From Closterium sp. Naga37s-1 (Eukaryota; Streptophyta; Zygnematophyceae; Desmidiales; Closteriaceae), in assembly GCA_947471745.1 (NCBI GenBank), contig CANJKZ010001153.1, positions 1,235,001-1,299,000 on the forward strand: a stretch of DNA of 64,000 bases, in the 5' to 3' direction. Both the position numbers and the translations under genes were made by a program. Shown here piece by piece: positions 21,026 through 29,260 of this stretch. Positions within the stretch are counted from its first letter, which is position 1. Each line of letters begins with the position of its first letter. The notes beneath the pieces were generated by a model, which saw nothing but the letters and a program-made list of their open reading frames with translations, had not been told where the DNA came from and searched no databases.

Positions 21026-21271
21026 TGGGGTTTTACGTGCCCATACACGTATGGAGGTTCAAAACGTATCACTGTACCTAAAAACGAATGCCCCGTGAGC
21101 AGAGTCCATTCCTCCTGTAATGTCTAGCGCGCGGACACAATTCCCCCCACACATTCTTCAACAGTGCCTGCACCAGCTGGAAACCTAGGTAACTGGTTTC
21201 CTCGTGAATGACAGGGCTGGCATTTTCGCTCGGTCGAACTTTCCACGACCGAGCGAGCCGCACACCAAAAC

Positions 21272-21515
21272 AACCTGGCGGGCACTCCAGCCCGCCCATG
21301 CGACCTGCATTGAAACACACACAACATTGGGAGGGCACACAATCCCTCCCATGCGCAAACGACAAACATACAAAACACCTGGAGGGCACTCCAGCCCTCC
21401 CATGCGCTCCGTCAAATCAACACAAATTCCAAGGAGGGCATTGCATCCCTCCCATGCGCTCCCATCAAACCAACCCAAATCCTAGGAGGGCATTCCATCC
21501 CTCCCATGCGCTCCC
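21272..21515. repeat. Five subterminal palindromic repeats
   Basis: Five units spaced about 50 bp apart, each of the form GGAGGGCA-n5-8-CCCTCCCATGCGC, so each can fold as a hairpin. They lie between the left inverted repeat and the transposase ORF, where transposase or Myb-protein binding sites would be expected. Confidence 0.8.
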
Positions 21516-21607
21516 GTCAGCCAAACTCAATTCGCAATTAATAGCAAACGGCCAGACATGCATCTATAATACGATGCGTTCTGATTTGGCAACTATCTCT
21601 CTCAGCG

Positions 21608-22210
21608 ATGCCCATCATGGCAGCAAGAACAATTCGTATAGTTAATTTAGCGCACCAAGGCCTCGTCGCATGTGTCATCGCCCCTATTGGCAATGTGCTC
21701 GCATCTCTACTGCCCGCTCTGGTGAATTCTGTTGCTGCTGCTATGCGGGAAGAAGGAATCCTTCGTGATCGCGCTAGTGTGCGAGCAAGGTGGCAGACGC
21801 TGCTGAACGAGTTCTCAGACGACCTGTACATCGCCATGTTTCGTGTCGAGAAACACGTGTTCAATTTCATCGTTCAGGAGTGGCTCATAGCTCGTCCGCG
21901 GAAGTCAACTTTGAACTACACACATGAGCTCCGTGTCGCCCTGGGTCTGTCACGCCTTGCGCATGCATGGAGTTATCGCATGTGCGGTTTGCACTTTGGA
22001 GTGAGTAGGAGCGCCGCTGTTACCATATGTGACGAGTTTGAGGACTTTGTTCTCAAAATGTTAGGTCCCGATTGGGTCAAGTGGCCTGACTTGGATGACA
22101 TGCCTGCTATGGCCCGTGAATTCCAGAGGCTTGGCGGAATTCCGGGCGTTGTAGGTGCGCTGGATGGGACATTCAAGGGGTGGTGTTACACAATCTGGAG
22201 AACACGCTGA
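21608..22210 (+). pseudogene. Harbinger transposase (DDE_Tnp_4 / HARBI1-like), N-terminal part only
   Basis: 200-aa ORF. The middle (YTHELRVALGLSRLAHAWSY, HFGVSRSAAVTICDEF) and the end IPGVVGALDGT match the Harbinger transposase pattern, where the Asp in GALDGT is the first catalytic residue. The frame stops about 15 residues later, so the second Asp and the Glu are missing. Family proteins are about 350-450 aa. The 100 bp that follow lead straight into the 3' end of the opposing Myb ORF, so an internal deletion is likely. Not catalytically competent. Confidence 0.85.
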
Positions 22211-22309
22211 GCAGCCGCCCTCGCGCCGGTGCCCCTCGCGAAGGACACCGTTGGTGGCTTGAAGGTCCGGCAGCCGAAGCAGTCCACACCACGCCTGATA
22301 CGGCCGCGT

Positions 22310-23521
22310 TTACTCCAGCTCTCCGTCGTGATCGGTTGGCCCATGGCCTCCATTCATCCTGGGCTCGGACTCACCCGGCCATGACCCGACCAACGACCGG
22401 GTAAGGCTCTCAAACCTGTCGCATGCACGGTCCACAGCACTGTTTATGGCGCTTGCGATGCTTTCCGCCATGACCGTGGCAATTGCAGTCTCCGGGCCAA
22501 CACCAATCAAGCCTGCCGTTGACCGACCATTGCTCTGTGTTGGTGATCCCCCTGCAGGAGGCGTCCCCGTCCCACCCGCGGAGGTCGAGGGGGACGCGGT
22601 GGGAACGGAAGGTGATGGCGTGGATGGCGAACCAGTGCCAGACGGCGGTGCGGTGGGCTGATTAGTTGTGGTTACTGGAGTCACCACCGCCGTAGTAGGA
22701 GTGCGTGGGGTAGGCGTGCGTGAAACAGGCCCGCTTGGCGTAACCGGGGAGTTCACATCCGTAGATGGAGTGCGCGTGTTCCGTCCCGATCCACCAGTCG
22801 TTGCAGCACGGATGGTGGCATCCACACTTGGGATGGTGGTGGTAGTAGATGCTAGAACAGCAGGCCTTGCACGAATAGGACCGACGTGCGTCACGGCTGT
22901 TGGGGTAGGAACTGGTAGGGGAGTAGGAGTGGTTATCATCGCAGCAGTCACACGGTGGACGGGCTGGACTCCAGGGCGATTGCCACGGATTGTCTCCATC
23001 AGTCCGTACCAGGAAGGGAAGTAGCGGATTGCACCGGCGCCAGAGCGAGACAGCCTGTCGCGGAGCTGTTTGTACTGCGCCTCGATCCTCAACATTTTGA
23101 TTTTGATCGCCCCTCGGCTGAAGCGGAAACGGGGATGGCGCTCAAGCACCAGCGTGTGGAGTGCAGCCCAGTAGTTGGCACCTTGAACTCCGCGCATGAG
23201 ATCCCAGTCAGGATCCAGGTCGACTCTGGCCTGCACCAGCTGAAGCATCTCTGTGGCCGTCCAGTGCACACGCGGGCTAGTGGGATCGTCCCTCGGATTA
23301 GTAACAGCTGGAGAGCGGACGAGCGGGACCCCTGCATCGCCAGAATCATCAACAACGGGCCCACCATCAGGAGAAAGGTCGAGGTCGCCTGCGTTGTGGT
23401 CGCTCTGGGCTACCTGCAGATTTCCAGCAGCGGCACTAACAAGGGAGGGGGGGGCGGTAGTGGTTGGAAGGGCAGGTGCAGTGGACTCTTCAGTCCCGAT
23501 CTGGTTGTTGTTGTGCTCCAT
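22310..23521 (-). CDS. Myb/SANT-like DNA-binding protein of the Harbinger element
   Basis: The frame is open from 23623, but MEHNNNQ at 23521 is the more natural start (403 aa). A trihelix/Myb-like domain lies in the first half: VHWTATEMLQLVQARVD, YWAALHTLV, and SRGAIKIKMLRIEAQYKQLRDRL with the aromatic spacing of Myb_DNA-bind proteins. The rest is a Thr/Pro/Ser-rich linker and a short C-terminal helix (AIATVMAESIASAINSAVDRA). In PIF/Harbinger elements this partner aids nuclear import and binding of the transposase (family knowledge). The ORF is intact although the transposase is not. Confidence 0.8.
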   Translation of the reverse strand: MEHNNNQIGTEESTAPALPTTTAPPSLVSAAAGNLQVAQSDHNAGDLDLSPDGGPVVDDSGDAGVPLVRSPAVTNPRDDPTSPRVHWTATEMLQLVQARVDLDPDWDLMRGVQGANYWAALHTLVLERHPRFRFSRGAIKIKMLRIEAQYKQLRDRLSRSGAGAIRYFPSWYGLMETIRGNRPGVQPVHRVTAAMITTPTPLPVPTPTAVTHVGPIRARPAVLASTTTTIPSVDATIRAATTGGSGRNTRTPSTDVNSPVTPSGPVSRTPTPRTPTTAVVTPVTTTNQPTAPPSGTGSPSTPSPSVPTASPSTSAGGTGTPPAGGSPTQSNGRSTAGLIGVGPETAIATVMAESIASAINSAVDRACDRFESLTRSLVGSWPGESEPRMNGGHGPTDHDGELE

Positions 23522-24186
23522 AGCGAAGGATGTTGAAAGTTGGCGGTAGATAGTGGATTCAGGACGGATTGTAAACTCAGCAACTAGTGTGATCAAGTTT
23601 GTAAGACTGGGGTATTGCAACACGAGGTGCCTCGTTTAAGTAGTGATTTGTTGAGGGAGAAAAACAAGTCGATGCATTTCTGCTTGGGGCACGTTAGCGC
23701 GCGACTTAGAACGAGTCGCCGTATGATCGTGGCCATTAAGAGCGAGACCCGCCGTATGTGACGGGCGCTTCGGCAGACATGAGCGTCATTGCGCATGCTT
23801 GCCCGTCGAATGTGCTGGGTAGGATTCGAGTTTACTTTGTTTGTGTCGGCGTGTTGTGCTGGGTTGGTAATTTTTCACTTGGTGGTGGGCTGGGAATTTG
23901 GTCTGCCGTGCAATGTTGTAGGCCAGAGTGCAGGTGGTTTCGGCGAGTGTCGCGCGGCACTGGCGAAATCGTGCCAGCCATACAGGGGGATACTTACTGT
24001 AGCGGGCTGGACGCGGTTTTGTACCCTAGTACGCGCGCATGCTGCGTGCAGTTACGTGCGTCACACGACGCGAGGTACGTGCAGCTGGCGTACCGTCTCC
24101 TACACAAAATTTGGTCGTGTCCACGCATTCTGTAAATCACAGTGTTACAACTCCAAATGTGGTAACTGTATGGCTTTATGAGCTGT

Positions 24187-24212
24187 AAATGTACGCGCTG
24201 GACGCGCCCTAA
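24187..24212 (-). repeat. Right terminal inverted repeat of the Harbinger-like element
   Basis: Inverted partner of 21000-21025. Confidence 0.85.
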
Positions 24213-24311
24213 GTCTAGTGCGCAGAGCAGTGGTGTTTCTCACCTTTCCCCGCGCTGCCTAATGCCTCCTCTCTCCCCGCTCACTCTCACCCCGTTTTCT
24301 CCGCTCTTGCA

Positions 24312-24359
24312 CGTGAACTCATGACTCTTGAGTCGACTCAAAAGTCACCGTGAACTCAT
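24312..24359. repeat. Palindrome bracketed by an 11-bp direct repeat
   Basis: CGTGAACTCAT occurs at 24312-24322 and 24349-24359. Between them lies a near-perfect palindrome (24323-24346) with core TTGAGTCGACTCAA. Same core as the palindrome in the reductase gene. Confidence 0.85.
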
Positions 24360-24758
24360 TCTGCGTGCGCCATCTCATGCCTTCCCTTACTCCTGCTCGC
24401 GCGCCACTGCTCCGCTCCTCACCTCCTTCCTCCGCCCCTCCCGGTCTCTCCCGTTCCGTCCCCAGCATTCCCGTTTTCCTCCCCCAAAACCCCCTCGTCC
24501 CGCCTCCTTCCCCTCCTCGACACACACCTTTTCCCCTGCTCCCCCCGTCCCTCCCCCCCTTCTCATAGAACTACTGCACATGCGCAACGCGCTGCCATAA
24601 TCGGTGGTGGTGCCGCGGGTGGACGAGCTGTTGTCGGCGCTGGGTAACTGCGTGAGGTGCAAGGACTATGTGGCGCGACGCGCATCCGCGCGGATCTCGA
24701 TAAGAGAGAATGACCCCTCCTCACTCCCCACTCTTCGATGCAGTGAGCGACCCTGGCG

Positions 24759-24770
24759 TGAGTCGACTCA
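24759..24770. repeat. 12-bp perfect palindrome at an eIF6 exon-copy junction
   Basis: TGAGTCGACTCA directly precedes the second copy of the GGCAACTGCGTGAGGTGC exon end. Confidence 0.8.
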
Positions 24771-25071
24771 TAAGGCAGCGGGCAACTGCGTGAGGTGCGA
24801 GGACTATGTGGCGCGACGCGCATCCACGCGGAACGCGGATCTTGATAGAGCAGACTCAATGACACGGTGAGTGCGGTTGATAAGACTCATTGACCCCTCA
24901 TCACTCCCGAACCTGCTGCATTGTGGTTTGGGACTGGTTTTTCCGGACCTCAAATGACCAATCAGAGCAGGTCAACTGAACGAATTACTGTGCTACTGTG
25001 CTGCGTGCATTGCGGATGCTTTTGCTTTTGCTTCTGCGGATGAACAACCGCAGCTGCATGAGATCTGTGTG

Positions 25072-25680
25072 GCATGCGTGGGTGCAGTGATGAGAATGTT
25101 TCAGTGGGTGATCTCACGTGTGAGACATGAGCCTTTCACTCTGGCTTGTATTCCCTGAGCGCCCACTCGCCTCGCTGTTTGAGCTCTCGGTCATGGCGTT
25201 AGGATATATTTGTGCTTCAGCATCAGTATGCGAATCCGCCTGCCACGTTTCCTGTGCTCTTGCCCGTGTGCTTTCATTGCATGATTCTTGCACATGCTGC
25301 AACATCCCTCGCTCCGCAAGTCAGGCGTGGGTGCAGTGATGAGGATCATTCAGTGGGTGATCTCACATTGTGAGACATGAGCCCAACACTTTGGCTTGTA
25401 TTCCCTGAGCTCCCACTCGCCTCGCTTTTTGATATCCCTGTTAACCCTGCAAAACATATCCTTGAGTCTGCTTTCTACGGGTGCCAGTGCGCGTGCATCA
25501 CATAGCTCTTCTTGCTCATGCTGCGGCAAACCCAGCGCATGTGATTGGCAAGGCACGCGTGGGTGCAGTGATGAGACCGTTTCAGTGGGTGATCTCACTC
25601 GCCTGTGAACATGAACCCTTCACTCTGGCTTGTATTCCCTGAGCCCCCACTCGCCTCACCTTCTGATATCCCTGTTATAT
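25072..25680 (+). repeat. Three tandem ~240-bp units in an eIF6 intron
   Basis: GGGTGCAGTGATGAG, then TCAGTGGGTGATCTCAC and GGCTTGTATTCCCTGAG recur at about 25080, 25328 and 25560. Units are diverged and share the first ~110 bp best. Non-coding. Confidence 0.8.
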
Positions 25681-26667
25681 CCTCCTCATCCCACGAATCC
25701 TACCTTATCCCCCGTGTGCACTTCACTTGTGCTACTCACTTGCCGCTGCTTGCACTGCAGTTCGTCACACCTCTCTGTCTCTCTGCCTTATGCTGCTCTC
25801 CTCGCCGCCACCAGGAGACGGAGGGGCTGATAGCGGACGTGTTGGGTTGGGGGTGGAGGTGTTGCGCCGCCCCCATTGCCTCATGCTCTGTTCCTCTGCG
25901 CTCTGTGTTCCCTTTGCCCCCTCTCTTCCGTGTGCCTCCCCTCATGCTGCTCTCCCTCGCCGCCACCAGGAGACGGAGGAGCTGATAGCGGGCGCTGGGC
26001 GTGTTGGGTTGGGGGTGGAGGTGTTCCGGCAGACCATCGCAGGCAACATCCCCGTAGGCAGCTACAGCTACTGCGTCTTCACCAACCGTGGCGGCCTGAT
26101 CACTCGCACTCCCGCTGCTGTCCCATCCCATCGATGTCAAGCACTGCAGTGCAGAGCGTCTTTGCCACTTCGTTTCACAACGCTCGCACACACCCTTCGC
26201 TATCCTTCTCCCCCCCTTCCTCCTTTCCTTCCACTCTTTGACCCACTCTAGTCTCACTCCTTCCTGTGCTCACTTGCTATTGCATTGTTGGAGTGGCTCG
26301 CATGCTGCATCGTCGCTCTCTGCTCATGCTTACAACCACCCATGTGTGTGACCACTGGCCATGCCACCAGGTGCACCCGCAAACCTCAGTGGAGGATCTG
26401 GACAAGCTGTCGTTATTGCTACAAGTGCCCCTCGTGGACAGCACAGTGAACCGCGGCAGTGGGGTGGTGGGGCCGGGGCTTGTGGCGAATGACTGGGCGG
26501 CTTTTGCAGGGTTTGACACGACCGCCACAGAGCTGTCAGTGATTGACAGCGTGTTCGAGCTGAGAGAGAGCGTGGCTCCCAGTGTGGTGCATGAAATGCG
26601 GGCCTCGCTCATTGACACTCTTGGATGGCCGTTCAGGTCACAGATAAGTGTGATTGTGGATATGTGA

Positions 26668-27010
26668 TCCAGTTGCATTGCAATGCATGGTGTTACTGGA
26701 TGATTCATTCCTTGCTGCTGCTGGTCTACTACGGTAAGTACTTGACTCGGGAACAGTAAATGACAGGGTGCTTGTGGTGCTAGCCTGCATGCTCCTTACA
26801 GGTTGTAGGCAAGCCATATGTCCAGAGAGCTCATGTATTCCTGGCATCTCTTACCACAACTTCACTTAAGGTATTTATTGTAATTCAAAACCGCACACTA
26901 CCTGCACTGGTATACCACCTCGTGACAATTCGTTGAGAAATGTGCCCATTACATTCCGGTTCAGCAGAAACGAGAGGAATTTGCCAGCTTCCACGTGGGG
27001 AAGTTGACGG
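26668..27010. other. Spacer between the eIF6 relic and the retrotransposon pile
   Basis: 340 bp. No gene or repeat recognised. Confidence 0.4.
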
Positions 27011-27142
27011 TGTCAGAATATCGAACGAGAATGAAATGCATTGAGCAGAAAGTTGGTACAAGTACTAACCCTAATTGGGTTGTACCCCTTATGGGCTACC
27101 CCATTACAGCCTACACAATCTAAGCATTATAACATTTTGACA
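27011..27142 (-). repeat. 3' LTR of Copia A
   Basis: Matches 31918-32048 and 38802-38933 along its length, with the shared core GTACCCCTTATGGGCTACCC. Confidence 0.9.
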
Positions 27143-27369
27143 CACCCCCATAGGCAAAGTGGGGGAGAACAAGTGGTCACAAGACCAGTCAAGAAAAGCA
27201 AAGCAAGCTCAGGGTGGATCACGAAGTCAGCACACATTTTGAGCACAAGCAAATAGCCACAAGACCAGTTCACATGCAGAGTTATATAAAAGACATCAAA
27301 CAGTACAGTGATCATACCCTAGCAAATATAAGCATGCAGGTATATATATAGATCACAATACAAGCAGAG

Positions 27370-28809
27370 TCACGCAGTGAGCAAGTGAGGCAAAGTAGGC
27401 ACAAGGCCTAAAACAGTACAGAAACGCTGATGATCACCAGACTGAAGTGCCTTGGTGAATATATCAGCAGTGTTGGCCCGAGTGGCCACGTAAGCAAGAC
27501 GAAGCTGGCCACGCTGCTGCAGCTCTCGAGCAAGGAAGTATCGCAGAGCGATGTGCTTCGTTCTGTGCTTTAGTCTGTGCTCCTGACACAAGGCAATCAT
27601 GGCCTTGTTGTCTACGTACAGAACTGGAAAAGAACGAGGCCGCTCTCCCAAGTCGGCCAGCAGGTAGGTGAGCCAGCGTAACTCCTGTGCAGCCATGGCC
27701 CCTGCGTAGATCCCAGCCTCACAACTGGAACTGAAAAGCGAAGACGAGCGGGTAGACCGCCAAGAAACAGAGCCGGAGCCAAGGCTGAAAGTGTAACCCA
27801 GTGACGACCGCTGCGTAGCCAAGTCGTCAACCCAAGAAGCGTCTGTATGTCCAGTGAGGACGGCTGGGCCCCATCCTCCAAGCACGAGCCTCATGCTCGA
27901 TGTACTGCACAAGTAGCGCAACAACCTCTTAGCAGCCTCCCAGTGCTCTGGTCGGTGTCTCCCGGGCGCAACGTAGCGTGCCAGGATGCTAAGAGGGTAG
28001 GCAAGGTCAGGTCGAGTGCATGTCATCAGGTACATGAGGCAGCCCACAAGCTCTGGATACGGGCCACTCGGCTCTACGGACTCGTCCGAAGGTGGAGCTG
28101 AGAGCGAGTGGCCGGTAGACAGAGGAATGGACTGTGGCGAGGAGTACCGGAAGCCGAAGCGCTGAACGACCTGGTGCACCATGTGTGACTGAGTCAGGGT
28201 GATGGTGTGCCGTGCTCTGTCCTGGGTGATCTGCAAGCCAAGATTGCTGTGCAGTTCACCCAGGTCAGTGCAGGTGTGTCTCTTCTACAGCTCCGACTTC
28301 AGAAGGGTCAGTGCCTCAGTGTCAGCAGTGACAATCATGAGGTCGTCGACGTAGACGAGGACGTAGAACGGCGGCAGCGAGATGTCGGTGCGTAGAAACA
28401 TCGACGGGTCAGCAGTAGCAGGAGCAAGCCCAAGAGCCGCAAGTGTAGTCCTCAGTGTGTCGTGCCACTCGCGAGGCGCCTGGCGGAGACCGTAGACTGG
28501 CCGCCGGAGGCTCCACTGGGTACCTGCAGGAAACGACCCAGTGAAGCCAGGTGGGCGGCGCAGCCAGATCTCCTCGTGCAGGCTGCCCTGCAAGAAAGCT
28601 GTGCTGAAGTCCAGAGAGTGCAACTCGTAGTCACGCTGAGCAGCGACGTGCAGCAACACCAGAAGAGTAGTCATCTTCGGGGTGGGGGAGAAGGTATGGA
28701 AGTAGTCAACTCTCTGTCGCTGACTGAAGCCTCGTGCAACGTAACGGGCCTTGAAGATATGCGGAGAACGTGTGGGCCGCTTCACCCTGAAAATCCACAT
28801 GCCATCCAC
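27370..28809 (-). pseudogene. Copia A reverse transcriptase and RNase H, one nonsense codon
   Basis: RT begins at MDGMWIFRVKR (28809). DFSTAFLQGSLHEEIWLRRP, SLRRPVYGLRQAPREW and the catalytic YVDDLMIV are intact. A TAG at about 28282-28284 replaces a Gln codon present in copy B. The frame continues and reopens at 28236 with LTGHTDASWVDD, SSCEAGIY, VLYVDNKAMIALCQEH and ANTADIFTKAL of RNase H. The frame upstream of 28809 is also broken relative to B. Not translatable as one protein, but young in appearance. Confidence 0.88.
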
Positions 28810-29260
28810 ATGCCGCTTCCCCAGAAGGGGGAACTACGTCGACGTAGGTGCCTGTGGACTTCCAGGATGCCATCTCTGCGTCCATGGCTGTCTGCCACTG
28901 AGAGGAGTAGGGACCCGTAATCACCTCTACATAAGAGCGCGGGGTCGGAATGTCTGGTGCATCCGGGTCTCCTTCAGGTGCAAGCAGCATGGCCACGAGA
29001 TGAGGTACAGCAGCTCCAAGACACTCAAAAGTCCTCCTGCCCGTCCTCAAGGACGTCCGTGCCAAGAGCACACTCACCCCCGACGGACGGAGGACAGTCA
29101 GACTCAGACTCAGCAACAAGACTAGTTGCGTAGTCGAGACGACAGGCGGCAGCAAAGTCAACAAGCTCAGCAACTAGGGCAGACGCAGCAGCGGACTCAA
29201 ACGAAGGGTCAGTGACAACAGTGGCAAGAAGACAAGAGACAGTAGGACTGGCAGCACGAG

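Larger units (their letters stand above)
21000..24212. mobile_element. PIF/Harbinger-like DNA transposon, about 3.2 kb, transposase truncated
   Basis: Terminal inverted repeats of about 26 bp: left TTAGGGGGTGTCCAGCGCGT onward, right end (reverse complement) TTAGGGCGCGTCCAGCGCGT onward, both continuing ACATTT. Between them are a Harbinger-type transposase fragment on plus and a Myb/SANT-like ORF on minus, the two-gene layout typical of PIF/Harbinger. The flanking TTA and TAA do not form a perfect direct repeat, so the target duplication is unclear. The element lies between the reductase gene and an eIF6 relic. Confidence 0.85.
24569..26667 (+). pseudogene. EIF6: eIF6 (translation initiation factor 6) pseudogene, 5'-truncated
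   Basis: Three exon-like blocks match the second half of eIF6. Block 1, 24569 to about 24675, reads LLHMRNALP-stop-SVVVPRVDELLSALGN, with an in-frame TAA at 24598-24600. Block 2, 25970 to about 26098, reads ETEELIAG, GVEVFRQTIAGNIPVGSY and FTNRGGL. Block 3, 26371 onward, reads [48 protein letters not shown] and SLIDTLG. The first ~75-80 residues of eIF6 are absent; the Harbinger element lies just upstream. Block 2 lacks a GT donor. Copies of block 1's ALGNC end (24779 onward) and block 2's start (25823 onward) recur in the introns. eIF6 is an essential 60S assembly factor, so a functional gene must exist elsewhere. Confidence 0.85.

Noticed and set aside
21608..22210. Functional transposase
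   Set aside because: Too short and lacks the second Asp and the Glu of the catalytic triad.
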